64,000 bases of DNA, from assembly GCF_000831645.3 (NCBI RefSeq), contig NZ_CP012559.1, positions 186,001 through 250,000 on the forward strand, given 5' to 3'. Origin of the DNA: Companilactobacillus heilongjiangensis. GTDB lineage: Bacteria; Bacillota; Bacilli; Lactobacillales; Lactobacillaceae. The first letter of the stretch is position 1, and every line of letters starts with the position of its first letter. The translations under genes were made by a program, and so were the position numbers. The notes beneath the pieces were generated by a model. That model did not search any database and was not told the origin of the DNA. It was given only the letters and a program-made list of their open reading frames with translations. This document shows positions 1-9,400 of this stretch, in pieces.

Positions 1-56
1 CTAAAGCCATTACACCACGCCCACAGCTGGTGAATACTCTCAGCTCTTTCGACTAG
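1..56 (-). repeat. Cloverleaf repeat copy 1, class A, cut by window edge
   Basis: Right-hand end of a class A cloverleaf repeat in reverse orientation. It keeps half of the ACACCAC hairpin and the arm ending CTCAGCTCTTTCGACTAG. The rest lies left of the window. It pairs head-to-head with copy 2 (class B, +) across about 230 bp of AT-rich DNA. Confidence 0.85.
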
Positions 57-283
57 TTGGTCTGGGGTTTAGTTGGGATTACATCAATTTTTAAGTTGGC
101 TTGTAGGACGTAATGTGGGTGATTCATGAGTTGTGTTTTGATGTTTTATTATGACAATTTGCCAAGTAATAAATTCTAGGGACTTGATTGCTTAATTTTT
201 TTGTCAAAATAAACCAATTAAGTGAAAACAATCAAGTAAGTGAGAAGCTATAAAGCTGTTTTAAATTTGTTGGAACGGATAAA
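57..283. other. AT-rich spacer between repeat copies 1 and 2
   Basis: No credible gene. Around 181-237 two complementary segments (ACTTGATTG and CAATCAAGT, with TTAATT/AATTAA inside them) could form a hairpin. It has no T-run typical of a terminator and its role is unknown. Confidence 0.4.
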
Positions 284-465
284 CGAGCGGGAGGCGGGCA
301 GAGAATTCACCAGCTATGGAAGTGGCGTTAGTGCTTCAGCACTTACACCACAGGGCGACTTTTGAGACTTGCCGAACTGTGGCAAGTCTTAAAAGCGAGG
401 TGTGAGACCTTGGCTCACACCGGTCCTCATAGCAGGCGAAATTCTCTGCCTTCCTCCGGCGGCAT
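284..465 (+). repeat. Cloverleaf repeat copy 2, class B
   Basis: Complete copy. The basal arm GCAGAGAATTC pairs with the 3' arm GAAATTCTCTGC, and the copy ends CCTCCGGCGGCATA. Internal hairpins: GTGGCGT...ACACCAC, then CTTGCC/GGCAAG, then GGTGTGAG/CTCACACC. It lies just beyond the terminator of the minus-strand metallopeptidase gene, with the GGCATA end towards that gene. Confidence 0.9.
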
Positions 466-476
466 ATTTAGACAAC

Positions 477-502
477 AAAAAAAAGCCTTTGAAAGGGCTT
501 TT
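477..502 (-). terminator. Rho-independent terminator of the yhgE-yugP operon
   Basis: On the minus strand AAAGCCC TTTCAAA GGCTTT is followed by a run of T. The stem begins at the stop codon of the metallopeptidase gene. Confidence 0.85.
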
Positions 503-1199
503 AATTGCGATTGTCGCCAAATATTATGATTAGACGTAATAATTGCAACGCTGTTGAAATTGCTGCAGCAACGTAAGTTAAGGCTGCTGCGAACAATACT
601 TGCTTGACCATTGGAACTTCATCGCTGTCGAGGATGTCACCTGATCCTAAGATCTTGATGGCACGTCCTGAAGCATTGAATTCAACTGGCAAGGTGACAA
701 CTTGGAACAAGACGACTAGGGCAAACAACCAGATTCCGAGAGTAATCAGTGTTTGATTCATTCCCAAAAGGGCACCGATGATAATCAAGGGAATTGAAGC
801 GTTTGAACCGAGGTTGACGGCTGGAACCAAAGCAGCTCTGACACGCATTGGTACATAGCTTGTTTGGTCTTGAATTGCATGTCCACATTCATGGGCCGCA
901 ACACCGATGGCCGCAACTGAAGTTGAATCGTAAGTTGATTCCGAAAGATTCAAAGTCTTGTTACCGGGATTGTAGTTATCAGTTAAATTACCACTGACTT
1001 TATTAATTTGAATATCTTGTAGTCCGGCACTATCTAAAATATATCTAGCAGCATCAGCCCCGCTTTTACCACGGTGACTAGTGAACTGGTCATACTTTTT
1101 GAAATTATGATTTACATACCACGATGCCCACAAACTGATAGCCAAACCAATGATTATCAATAGATAGCTGGGACCAAAACCATAACCATATCCGTACAT
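501..1199 (-). CDS. yugP: YugP-family zinc metallopeptidase
   Basis: Predicted membrane-bound neutral zinc metallopeptidase (Zn_peptidase_2 family), 232 aa, a usual length. The HECGH zinc motif is at residues 103-107. Hydrophobic segments are at about 11-30 (N-terminal anchor), 128-145, 150-170 and near the C-terminus. The N-terminus is rich in Gly and Tyr. It starts 5 bp after the preceding gene's stop, so it is probably the last cistron of a yhgE-hypothetical-yugP transcript ending at the adjacent terminator. The physiological substrate of this family is not established. Confidence 0.9.
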   Translation of the reverse strand: MYGYGYGFGPSYLLIIIGLAISLWASWYVNHNFKKYDQFTSHRGKSGADAARYILDSAGLQDIQINKVSGNLTDNYNPGNKTLNLSESTYDSTSVAAIGVAAHECGHAIQDQTSYVPMRVRAALVPAVNLGSNASIPLIIIGALLGMNQTLITLGIWLFALVVLFQVVTLPVEFNASGRAIKILGSGDILDSDEVPMVKQVLFAAALTYVAAAISTALQLLRLIIIFGDNRN

Positions 1200-1204
1200 A
1201 GATG

Positions 1205-1654
1205 TTAACTCCTCTTTAGTAGATTGTTGTTAGAAACATTATATCCATTATTTGTGAAGTTTTCTTGAATAATACGATCAAGTTGGTTGATTTCGATTGA
1301 TTTAAGATCAATTTGATTCTTTAAAAAGACTAGTAAGCGTTGAGAAATTTCTTCCTTTTCTGTATCGCTCAAATCTTTGAAAGTAACCATCAATGCAGCT
1401 TGTTTTTTAGTTAGGTCAACGTCGCTTAAAGAAATCAAAGCAACGATATCTTCGTGATGTTTCTTTTGAATAAACCAGTAAATACCGTCGTTTCGCATGA
1501 TAGTTTTAGCAGTATTGGAAATGTACTCAGTAGTTGGATCGATTTCCATGCCTAGAAATTTACTGACTTCTTTTAAATTGAAGTGTGTGGGAAAGTCCCA
1601 GAAGAAATTCTCAGTCATGAAAGGTCGATACGATTTCAATTTTATATCAGACAT
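1205..1654 (-). CDS. Hypothetical protein, possibly GNAT-like
   Basis: 149-aa soluble protein that I do not recognise with confidence. It has alternating short strands and helices, and an ending with a helix then a NNGYNV-type stretch faintly recalls GNAT acetyltransferases. No acetyl-CoA binding loop (Q/RxxGxG/A) can be seen, so that fold is only a guess. No signal peptide or membrane segment. It sits 30 bp after yhgE and 5 bp before yugP on the same strand, so it is almost certainly co-transcribed with them. Confidence 0.6.
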   Translation of the reverse strand: MSDIKLKSYRPFMTENFFWDFPTHFNLKEVSKFLGMEIDPTTEYISNTAKTIMRNDGIYWFIQKKHHEDIVALISLSDVDLTKKQAALMVTFKDLSDTEKEEISQRLLVFLKNQIDLKSIEINQLDRIIQENFTNNGYNVSNNNLLKRS

Positions 1655-1684
1655 TAAAATAATTTCTCCCTCTTACAAACCAAA

Positions 1685-4444
1685 TTACTCGATAATCATA
1701 CTCTTCTTGGCACTCTTGTGTAGTTTGTGCATGAATGGCTTGAGTTTTTCAGTTGTTAGTAAGCCCAGTAGGTAGAAGACTACGCCAAAGGCCACTAATA
1801 TAATAATATCTTTGGTAGCATTAGGCCAATATATTCCACCGACCGACTCACGAATCAGGTTGACTGCGTAAGTAAATGGCAAGTATGGATTGATGAATCT
1901 AAAGAATCCATCGGATAGGACAACTGGGAAGTTACCACCGGCACCAGAAATTGAAAGCACCAGAATGATAATACCTAATCCTTTACCAACTGTCCCAAAC
2001 ATTTGAACTAACGAGTACAGAATCGAAATGAAGACGAAACTTACCAGCATACAGAAGACAACTAACCAAACTTTTTCCTTCGTATAAGCATTCAAGATAT
2101 ATAGGTTACCTAAAGCAGCCGCAATAGCTTGGAGCTGGTTCAAGAAACCAAAGGTTAAGTAACGTCCGTTAAATCTTTGCTTAAATGAATAACGATATTT
2201 TTGACGATCATTTAACTGGAAGTGAACTGTGAAGACACTGGATAGGAGCAAGGCACCAACCCAGATACACAATGCCAAGTAGAACGGAGCACTGGCAGAA
2301 CCATAGTTTGGAACGTCATAAAGGTTCTCTTGCTTCAATTTAACTGGGTTAGAGAAGAAGTCAGATTCCTTGTTAGCATCGGATTTCATCAACTTAATCA
2401 AAGCACCAAGGTCAACATCCTTTTCACCCTTCTTCAAGAGTTTAGCGGAGTGATGAACATCTTTCTTCAACTGTGGCCAGTCATTGACGGCAAAATCATT
2501 AGCTGTTGAAAGAGCTTTTTCAAGCTCTGGTGTCTTGGAGTTAACTAAGTTCAAGGTAGTCGTCAACTCATTTTCAATCTGTGGCAATTGATATTGAACA
2601 AAGAAGGAGGCCGTTGCCATTTTCTTCTTCAATGTAGGGTAGTCGTTGTTGTAGAAGTCATTGACCAAATTAATACCCGTAACGATATTACCCATATTTC
2701 CGTTCAACAGTTGGTTGGCATCGTGAATTTCACTACCAACAGCAGGCAATTGTTTTTGATACTTTTGAAGGTAAGTCAAGGCTGTTTCAAGGACACCCTT
2801 AGTGTTGTTCAAAAGTCCTGGAATAGCAGGGATAATATTGTTATTGACTTGGCTCAAAGTAGAACTGGCATCCTTGAGCAATGTTGAAACATCATTGATG
2901 GTGTTTGAAACGCTGTCCATAATGTTGAGTTCTTTGATAGCAGTAACGCCGTCAGCAATCTTATCTGCTTGAGCTTGTAAGTCAGTCAACTTAGCTTGTA
3001 ACGCTGTTGTATCGAGGTCACTGTAGTTTTCGATGATGTCGTTAGCTTTGGAAGCCAAAGTATCGTTTAGTGCAGCGAGGTCGGTTAGGTGTTTGATAGG
3101 AGTGTTGAAAATCGTCGTCTGATCGTGGCCTAATTGCTCAGCCAAACGGTTGTACAAGTCTTGAAGGTCAGTCAAAGATGAAGCCAATTGTGTACTTACT
3201 TTGGATACTTGTGTGGCATCGTCAGCGACGTTTTGAATGACATTTTTAAGTTGTTCCTTGAGTTCTTGGTTCTTAGGATCTTCCTTAATCTTGTCGATCA
3301 ATGTGTTGATATTTTGCATTGAAGCACTGATCTGCTTAACAATGTTGAAAATCATTGATAGTCCAGTATCAACGGTTGTTTTAATAACAGGTAAAGCTTG
3401 TTGAATCTTTGGAATCAATTCATTATTAACTTTGTTGGTAGCATTTTCGGCATCTCGACCAAGTTGTTGAATATCAGGCATAACGTTTTGAACCTTGTTG
3501 ATGACCTGAATTCCGTTGTCAACTTGGGTGATACTGTTATCCATTAAATTAGAGATTTTGCCAAAGTCGTTGTCGATTTCGTTAACTTGTGAACCGGCAC
3601 TCTTAATTTGCGGAATCTTTGTCTGCAAATCTTTAGCAGCCGTACCACCAGCATCAGCTAATGGTAGGAAGTTATTCAAATTGACGATCTTTTGAGCATC
3701 TTGATTTAATAGTGGCATGTAGCCGTACATGTCATTAGCTTGTTGTAATTTGTTGTTCAAATTTGGCACGATTGTGTTGGCTTGTTGAACTTTGTCCATA
3801 ATATTTTGCAATTCGGGCAAGTTGTCATCAGTCGTTACAAGCAGTGTGGAAAGTCTTCTTAACATTGGCAAATTATGCTCAAGGTCAACGCCTGACTTAT
3901 TTAGCACCGTTGTAACGGTCTTACTTATCGTTCCAATAAATTCATCTGAGATTGTATTTTGTAACGTCGTCGCACCTGTCTCAGTCAGCTTCGGGGCGAT
4001 GGCGTTTATCTTCTGATTAACTTTGAAGACCAGTGCTGGTTTCTTAATGTTACCTGATAGGAAACTAACAATATCCTTTGAGAAGTTCTTAGGGATGTAG
4101 ATACCGGCGTAGTATGAACCATCCTTAACTCCCTTATCTAGTTGTTTCTTTGAATCAACGAATGTCCAACCTAGTTTGTGATTCTTCTTTAGGTTGTCAA
4201 TTAATTGGTCACCAATTTCAATTTTTTGTCCTTCAAGTTTAACCGATTGGTCATCTGAGTAAACGGCAACTTTTAGGTCACTTGTATTTGAATATGGATC
4301 CCATAAGGCCCAAACATTAAACCAGCAATATAGACATGGTAAAATGATCAAAGCTAACATTAACAATGTTGCGGGCTTTGACTGTAGGGTTCTTTTTATA
4401 TCTAATCTGAATAGCTCCCAAGCTTTGATAGAAATCCCCTCCAA
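1685..4444 (-). CDS. YhgE/Pip family membrane protein (phage infection protein-like)
   Basis: 919-aa membrane protein of the YhgE/Pip family. One N-terminal membrane segment (about 26-45, followed by the family-typical NVWALWDPY) is followed by a large extracellular domain of about 700 residues rich in coiled-coil-like heptads. A C-terminal ABC-2-like block of five or six membrane segments begins near residue 715. Lactococcal Pip is a phage receptor, and relatives are linked to ESX/T7-type secretion or export. The first codon is uncertain: the frame opens at TTG (4444), but GGAGGGG, a strong ribosome site, lies inside its first codons, so a non-standard start a few codons later is possible. 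First gene of a three-gene operon. Confidence 0.85.
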   Translation of the reverse strand: MEGISIKAWELFRLDIKRTLQSKPATLLMLALIILPCLYCWFNVWALWDPYSNTSDLKVAVYSDDQSVKLEGQKIEIGDQLIDNLKKNHKLGWTFVDSKKQLDKGVKDGSYYAGIYIPKNFSKDIVSFLSGNIKKPALVFKVNQKINAIAPKLTETGATTLQNTISDEFIGTISKTVTTVLNKSGVDLEHNLPMLRRLSTLLVTTDDNLPELQNIMDKVQQANTIVPNLNNKLQQANDMYGYMPLLNQDAQKIVNLNNFLPLADAGGTAAKDLQTKIPQIKSAGSQVNEIDNDFGKISNLMDNSITQVDNGIQVINKVQNVMPDIQQLGRDAENATNKVNNELIPKIQQALPVIKTTVDTGLSMIFNIVKQISASMQNINTLIDKIKEDPKNQELKEQLKNVIQNVADDATQVSKVSTQLASSLTDLQDLYNRLAEQLGHDQTTIFNTPIKHLTDLAALNDTLASKANDIIENYSDLDTTALQAKLTDLQAQADKIADGVTAIKELNIMDSVSNTINDVSTLLKDASSTLSQVNNNIIPAIPGLLNNTKGVLETALTYLQKYQKQLPAVGSEIHDANQLLNGNMGNIVTGINLVNDFYNNDYPTLKKKMATASFFVQYQLPQIENELTTTLNLVNSKTPELEKALSTANDFAVNDWPQLKKDVHHSAKLLKKGEKDVDLGALIKLMKSDANKESDFFSNPVKLKQENLYDVPNYGSASAPFYLALCIWVGALLLSSVFTVHFQLNDRQKYRYSFKQRFNGRYLTFGFLNQLQAIAAALGNLYILNAYTKEKVWLVVFCMLVSFVFISILYSLVQMFGTVGKGLGIIILVLSISGAGGNFPVVLSDGFFRFINPYLPFTYAVNLIRESVGGIYWPNATKDIIILVAFGVVFYLLGLLTTEKLKPFMHKLHKSAKKSMIIE

Positions 4445-4461
4445 ATCTCTCTAAAAAGTGC

Positions 4462-4480
4462 ATGACGTAATGTCATTATA
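4462..4480 (-). promoter_or_regulatory. Candidate -10 box and operator-like palindrome upstream of yhgE
   Basis: A minus-strand TATAAT (4475-4480) overlaps the dyad ATGAC-n5-GTCAT (4462-4476), about 20 bp before the yhgE start. The position suits a repressor that blocks this promoter. No convincing -35 box was seen. Confidence 0.4.
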
Positions 4481-4485
4481 TAACG

Positions 4486-5241
4486 TTACGATAACGGATT
4501 GTAGTATATGAAACCATTAACCGTATCTAAAATCTCTGAATCATCATGAAGCATCGAGTGTTCGGCGGTAGAGCCCTTGATTAAATATTCGGTGTATTCT
4601 TTTGCTCGGGGTTCGAGAATGTAAGAAATTGACTTTGCTGATGTAACGGAGATGTACTTGTCACTATTTGAGTGATCACCAACGTTACCGTAAATATTTA
4701 AAACACGCAGATCATCTGATACGTTATTTCGATTCATAAATATTCTAAAATATGTTGGACTCATAAAAGCTGGTTTGCCATTTGGCTTGATTCGGTTAAT
4801 ATTAGGAAGATCTCCCAAACCTAAAATGCCGTTGAATGGTCCAGCGATGAGTACTAATTTTTTGAGTCGAGGCATATAAGGACGCATTTTTTCCCTCAGA
4901 TTGACTAGGACTAAAGCGACGGCACCCAATGAGTGCCCAATAGCGTCATATGTAGTAAATTCATGTTTCAAACGTAAATCAAATAAGAGTTTAACTAACC
5001 AATATTCCATTTGGTTACTGCCAACCCATTTATTTTGGAAAACTACTTGAACGATGGGATGTTCATCATCAGTCCAAGCTCCCTCATATGTAACTTTGCC
5101 GCGCCAATTAATATTTGCTTTGAGAAATTGATCTTTTTTCTTACCATTACATTCCAAAGCTGATTCAATCATTTTTTGAGTCGTATAGTCTCCACCCCGA
5201 AATCCGTGGATGTAGAGAATCGGCCATTGCCCATTTTTCAT
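4486..5241 (-). CDS. DUF915-type alpha/beta hydrolase
   Basis: Predicted serine hydrolase of 251 aa. Nearly the first residues form the core strand and oxyanion region (ILYIHGFRGG). The nucleophile elbow GHSLGA puts Ser near residue 104, and an Asp in GDHSNSD and a His in AEHSMLHD are candidates for the rest of the triad. The ATG at 5241 is preferred because GGGGTG precedes it at good spacing; the frame is open 25 codons further upstream but without a ribosome site. No signal peptide is seen from this start. Homologues are common in lactobacilli and their substrate is not known. Confidence 0.85.
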   Translation of the reverse strand: MKNGQWPILYIHGFRGGDYTTQKMIESALECNGKKKDQFLKANINWRGKVTYEGAWTDDEHPIVQVVFQNKWVGSNQMEYWLVKLLFDLRLKHEFTTYDAIGHSLGAVALVLVNLREKMRPYMPRLKKLVLIAGPFNGILGLGDLPNINRIKPNGKPAFMSPTYFRIFMNRNNVSDDLRVLNIYGNVGDHSNSDKYISVTSAKSISYILEPRAKEYTEYLIKGSTAEHSMLHDDSEILDTVNGFIYYNPLS

Positions 5242-5310
5242 AAATTCACCCCAACAAGATATTATTATATAATTATTATTGAGAAATTTTAACCTAATGA
5301 GGTATGACAA

Positions 5311-6021
5311 TTGCAAAAATTTTATGCTGTAAGACGAGGCAAGAAGCCCGGAATCTATTTAACATGGGCAGAATGCAAGGCTCAGGTCGACGGATTTGCT
5401 GGTGCAAGATACAAAAGTTTTCCCGATCGAGCCCAAGCTGAAGCGTTTCTTGGCGGTAAGGATTCTTACGTTAAGAGTACAACGAATCAAAAATCGAAGC
5501 CACAAGCAAAAGCATCTAAAAAAACTGTATCTGATATAAAAGATTTTGATACTGTCGTTTACACTGATGGTGGTTCGAGAAATCATGGTAATTTTAAAGG
5601 TGGGCATGTCAAGACGACTGATAAAGGCGCTTGGGCCTATCATATCAGCAATCATGACGAAGTATTTGAGGGAACCGCTGGTGAATTTGGCGTAACTAAT
5701 AACCGCATGGAGATAATGGCCCTGATTCAAAGTATTAAACGATTAAATGAGTTAAAAATCAATCAACAAAATACGATATTTGTCTTAGATTCTCAGTATG
5801 TTTTGAACGCAATCACGAAAAATTGGTTGACGGGCTGGAAAAAACGTGGCTATAAAAAGGCTGATGGCAGCGTTCCGGTCAATGTGGAATTGTGGAAGGA
5901 ATTGGATGGATTGTTGCCAACCGTTCCTACAAAAACTTTTGAGTGGACTAAGGGTCATGCTACTAATATAGGAAATAATCGGGTCGATGAATTGTTGAAT
6001 GAGACAATGGATAAGATGTAG
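5311..6021 (+). CDS. rnhA: Ribonuclease HI with N-terminal viroplasmin (RNA/DNA hybrid-binding) domain
   Basis: Cleaves the RNA strand of RNA:DNA hybrids. Residues 4-46 are a viroplasmin/caulimovirus-type domain (YAVRRG...GIYLTW) that binds hybrids in eukaryotic-type RNases H1. A basic linker (about 50-75) leads to the catalytic domain at 80-235. The catalytic residues are Asp86 (YTDGGSR), Glu134 (NNRMEI), Asp160 (VLDSQ), His216 and Asp226. It starts with TTG, supported by GAGGT seven bases upstream. Transcription is divergent from the hydrolase gene, and the transcript probably runs through repeat copy 3 to the terminator near 6265. Confidence 0.93.
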   Translation: MQKFYAVRRGKKPGIYLTWAECKAQVDGFAGARYKSFPDRAQAEAFLGGKDSYVKSTTNQKSKPQAKASKKTVSDIKDFDTVVYTDGGSRNHGNFKGGHVKTTDKGAWAYHISNHDEVFEGTAGEFGVTNNRMEIMALIQSIKRLNELKINQQNTIFVLDSQYVLNAITKNWLTGWKKRGYKKADGSVPVNVELWKELDGLLPTVPTKTFEWTKGHATNIGNNRVDELLNETMDKM

Positions 6022-6030
6022 TGGTTTTGT

Positions 6031-6204
6031 GCCGCCCACGAGCGCCAGCGATGGTTGACCCGCTATGCGGACCGGTGTGAGCCAAGGTCTCACACCTCGC
6101 TTTTGAGCCAAAGTTCGTGTCTCAAAAGTCGTCCTGTGGAGTAAGGGCTAAAGCCCCAACTCCACTTGCACAGCGGGTCACCATCGCTGGCACTCGTGTG
6201 CTAG
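6031..6204 (-). repeat. Cloverleaf repeat copy 3, class B
   Basis: Complete reverse-oriented copy starting 9 bp after the rnhA stop codon. Basal arms AGCGATGGTTGACCC and GGGTCACCATCGCT pair. The CTCACACC/GGTGTGAG hairpin and the GTGGAG...CTCCAC hairpin are present. No head-to-head partner lies nearby. Confidence 0.9.
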
Positions 6205-6264
6205 TTTCTTTATGGATTGAATGTATTATTTTCTATGTTTAAATTGAACAGACAATTATGAGAC

Positions 6265-6298
6265 ACAAGCAATCTTTAATGGATGCTTGCGTTTTTTT
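6265..6298 (+). terminator. Rho-independent terminator downstream of rnhA
   Basis: CAAGCAATC ... GGATGCTTG stem followed by a run of seven T. It lies 240 bp beyond rnhA, so repeat copy 3 would be in the rnhA 3' untranslated region. Confidence 0.7.
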
Positions 6299-6341
6299 GA
6301 TTGCAAAAATAGTGGATTCAATTTTAAAAAAAATTGGAATT

Positions 6342-6378
6342 AAAAAAGATATCGAAATCTTCAGACTTCGATACCTTT
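6342..6378 (-). terminator. Terminator of the P-type ATPase gene
   Basis: On the minus strand GGTATCGAAGTC and GATTTCGATATC form a stem followed by a T-run, 8 bp after the ATPase stop codon. Confidence 0.8.
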
Positions 6379-6385
6379 TAACGTA

Positions 6386-9109
6386 CTATTTAATAGTTTT
6401 AGTTCGTTGCAACATATGGAAACGAATGAACTTTCCTAATTCGGTCACGGCAAGGACAATCACTCCGGCCACGATTGGAATTAGCCAACCGTATGTGAAG
6501 TTGATGTTTGTTGTGTGGAAGATTGATTGCATGAATGGGAGGTAAATTATTCCCAATTGTAAAGCAATTAAAATTCCGATGATGTAGAAAGCCATTTTGT
6601 TTTGGAAGAAATATTTGGAAATAACGGGATGGTCATTTCGCAAATTGAATAGGTAGAAAATCTTACCAAAGATGATAATATTTAATGCCATCGTACTACC
6701 AACTACTTCAGGCATACCTTTATCTGTTAAGAAGTCGAATGCCCAGATTCCTAATCCAGAAATCAATAGGGAAACGTAGACGATTTCGAATGTATCGAGT
6801 TTCGTCAACAATCCTTTTTTAACATTACGAGGTCCACGAGCCATAATTCCAGCTTCTGGTGGTTCGAATATAAAGGCAAATTGAATTGTTAAAGCTGAAA
6901 CCATGTTGATCCAAAGCAATTGTGCAGGGTAAAGTGGCAAATCTTGACCTAACAGGATACTGATTACCACGATTAAACCTTCCGCAAAACTGGTTGGAAG
7001 TAGGAACCGGATTGTCTTACGAATATTGTCAAAGACGTGGCGACCTTCACGAACGGCCACAACGATATCGGCAAAGTCATCATCGGCTAAAACCATGTTG
7101 GCTGATTCTTTCGCAACTTCGGTACCTTTAATACCCATGGCAACACCAATGTCAGCTTGTTTCAAAGCAGGGGCATCGTTGACACCATCACCGGTCATGG
7201 AAACAACGTGATTGTTGGCTTGTTGGGCGCGAACAATCCGTAATTTGTTAGCCGGAGTCGTTCGAGCAAAGACATTGTAATCGTCAATTTTTTCATTTAA
7301 TTCTTCGTCTGACATAGCGTCAATTTCAGGACCAGTAACGGCTTTGATAACTGAATCTAAGTCGAGTTTTTCCGCGATTGCTGAGGCTGTATCAGGGTGG
7401 TCACCAGTGATCATCTTGACTTTGATACCAGCCATTCGTAATTCATGGATTGAGGCTCTGGCTTCTTCACGCGGTGGATCAATGATACCGACCATACCGG
7501 CTAACGTTAAGTCACCAATTTGGTCAGGTTGAATTTCTTCAAAACTATCATCGACAATTTTATAAGCTAAAGCAACCACACGTAGTCCTTCGGATGAAAG
7601 TTCTTTAATCTTGTTGTTCCAATAATCTTCGTCAGTTGTTTTAACCGAGGCATTAATGATAGTAGTAGGTGAACCCTTGACCATCAACACTCTTTGGTTA
7701 TTCAAGTTGGCTAAACGGGCTGAAAAACGGAAGGCTGAATCGAACGGTAATGAATCAATTTCATCAACTTCAGGGTCATTACCAGTCATCTTGCGATAAA
7801 GGGTAGTTAGGGCACCATCAGTTGGTTCACCGGTTAGTTCCCAGTGATTATTTTCAAAGTGAAGTTGAGCGTCAGTTGTTTGACCAGCAATATTGACTAG
7901 CCATTTCATACTGTCATCTTGTTGCCAATCGTAATTTTTATCCCCAAGTTTTAAACTACCGGAAAAGTCGATGGCTCCATCACTATCATATCCAACGCCT
8001 GTGACATCAAAATCATGTGACGGCGTTACAACTTTTTTAACGGTCATTTCGTTCTTAGTTAAAGTACCAGTTTTATCGGTATTAACAATATCAACGGCAC
8101 CTAAAGTTTCAACAGCGGGCAATGATTTAACAATCACGTTACGCTTAGTCATTTTACGAGTTCCCATGGCTAGTACAACAGAGGTACTGGCTGGCAAACC
8201 TTCGGGCATTGAACCAACGACCATCGTTATAACGGCAATCAATAATGTTGGCAAACTGTAAGTATCGATAAAGTAACCAATAATGAATAAGACTACAGCA
8301 GCAACTAGGATGGCAATTGACAAGCCAAATCCAAGTGAATTCAAGTTTTGCATCAAAGGTGTGGGCTTTTCTTTGACGGACTCAACTGAGTTTTGAATTT
8401 GACCAATTTCAGTATCACCAGCTGTGGCAGTTACGACTCCCAAAGCAGAACCGTGCGTTACGGCAGTGGAAGCGAAAACCATATTTTGACGTTCAGCCAA
8501 TGGTAATTTGTTGTCTGGAATAGCTTCTTCAATCTTTTCGACGGCATTAGTTTCACCAGTTAAAACAGACTCTTGAACACTCAAGTTATCGGCAGAAATT
8601 AATCGTAAGTCAGCTGGAACAGCGTCTCCAGCTTCCAAATTGACTAAATCTCCGACAACTAAATCTCGAGCATCGATTTCCAACTTTTCACCGTTACGGA
8701 AGACAAAGTTTTTCGAAACCAACATTTCACGGATTTTTTCCAGAGCATTACCGGCTTGTTGTTCTTGAACGTAACCAATAATGGCGTTGGCGATAATAAC
8801 CAATCCGATAACGATCGAATCGGAATAGCGATGCATCAAGAAGGTCATGATCGCAGCTGCGGCCAAAATATAGATGATACTGTTGTTGAATTGCTTGATG
8901 AATTGAATGAATTTGGAAGTCTTCTTAACTTCTAGTTCATTACGTCCATCACGATCCAAACGACGTTTAACTTCAGCACTGGTAAGGCCATCTTCAGCGT
9001 CAGTTTGGAATAATTTGTTAATATCTTTGGCATCCATTTGCCATAATTTTTGAGAGCCCCTCGGGGGCTCCTTAGAGTTATCTTTGGAACTAGTACTTTC
9101 TTCTAACAT
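6386..9109 (-). CDS. Cation-translocating P-type ATPase (P2 type)
   Basis: 907-aa P-type ATPase with an N-terminal cation ATPase domain, about ten membrane segments, an actuator loop (LTGE near 184-187), PEGLP in M4 (residues 302-306), phosphorylated Asp345 (DKTGTL) and the hinge motif TGDGVNDAPAL. The layout is that of P2A/P2B pumps for Ca2+ or Mn2+. However, M6 reads INMVSALTIQ in place of the usual N-x-x-TD signature of calcium pumps, so the ion cannot be assigned. The ATG is preceded by AGGAG. A perfect GC-rich hairpin lies inside the first 20 codons. Single-gene transcript with its own terminator. Confidence 0.9.
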   Translation of the reverse strand: MLEESTSSKDNSKEPPRGSQKLWQMDAKDINKLFQTDAEDGLTSAEVKRRLDRDGRNELEVKKTSKFIQFIKQFNNSIIYILAAAAIMTFLMHRYSDSIVIGLVIIANAIIGYVQEQQAGNALEKIREMLVSKNFVFRNGEKLEIDARDLVVGDLVNLEAGDAVPADLRLISADNLSVQESVLTGETNAVEKIEEAIPDNKLPLAERQNMVFASTAVTHGSALGVVTATAGDTEIGQIQNSVESVKEKPTPLMQNLNSLGFGLSIAILVAAVVLFIIGYFIDTYSLPTLLIAVITMVVGSMPEGLPASTSVVLAMGTRKMTKRNVIVKSLPAVETLGAVDIVNTDKTGTLTKNEMTVKKVVTPSHDFDVTGVGYDSDGAIDFSGSLKLGDKNYDWQQDDSMKWLVNIAGQTTDAQLHFENNHWELTGEPTDGALTTLYRKMTGNDPEVDEIDSLPFDSAFRFSARLANLNNQRVLMVKGSPTTIINASVKTTDEDYWNNKIKELSSEGLRVVALAYKIVDDSFEEIQPDQIGDLTLAGMVGIIDPPREEARASIHELRMAGIKVKMITGDHPDTASAIAEKLDLDSVIKAVTGPEIDAMSDEELNEKIDDYNVFARTTPANKLRIVRAQQANNHVVSMTGDGVNDAPALKQADIGVAMGIKGTEVAKESANMVLADDDFADIVVAVREGRHVFDNIRKTIRFLLPTSFAEGLIVVISILLGQDLPLYPAQLLWINMVSALTIQFAFIFEPPEAGIMARGPRNVKKGLLTKLDTFEIVYVSLLISGLGIWAFDFLTDKGMPEVVGSTMALNIIIFGKIFYLFNLRNDHPVISKYFFQNKMAFYIIGILIALQLGIIYLPFMQSIFHTTNINFTYGWLIPIVAGVIVLAVTELGKFIRFHMLQRTKTIK
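9054..9070 (-). promoter_or_regulatory. GC-rich hairpin in the 5' coding region of the ATPase gene
   Basis: GAGCCCC and GGGGCTC flank a three-base loop about 40-56 bases after the start codon, encoding the region around residues 14-19. It stands out in an AT-rich gene and could slow translation or be a short mobile hairpin. There is no T-run after it. Confidence 0.45.
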
Positions 9110-9220
9110 TTAATTTTCTACTCCTAATTGTATTTATCTATTAAATTATGATGGATCTTTTTAACGAAGACCAAGGTGCCCACTCCCTTTCAATTATTTG
9201 CCTAAAGGTATACTAAGTAT

Positions 9221-9400
9221 GACGTTTCCAGAGCTGATAGTATTCATCTGCTGCGCGGAACGGCCCGAGCCAAAGAGCGGTCTCGAACCTCGGTTGAAGC
9301 CTTGCAAAACCGGCAAGTCTCCAACACGCCCGGTGGTGTAAGAGCTAAAGCTCTAACGCCACTTTCGCTGCTGATGAATACTATCAGCTCTTCCAACTGG
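9221..9400 (-). repeat. Cloverleaf repeat copy 4, class A
   Basis: Complete reverse-oriented class A copy. Arms GCTGATAGTATTCATC and GATGAATACTATCAGC pair. Inner hairpins CTTGCC/GGCAAG and GTGGCGT...ACACCAC. Its nearest partner is copy 5 (class A, +), 880 bp to the right, the only same-class pair in the window. Confidence 0.9.

Noticed and set aside
2588-2887. Antisense frames inside yhgE, the P-type ATPases, the surface-protein genes and prs
   Set aside because: All lie opposite well-supported genes in a shadow frame without ribosome sites.
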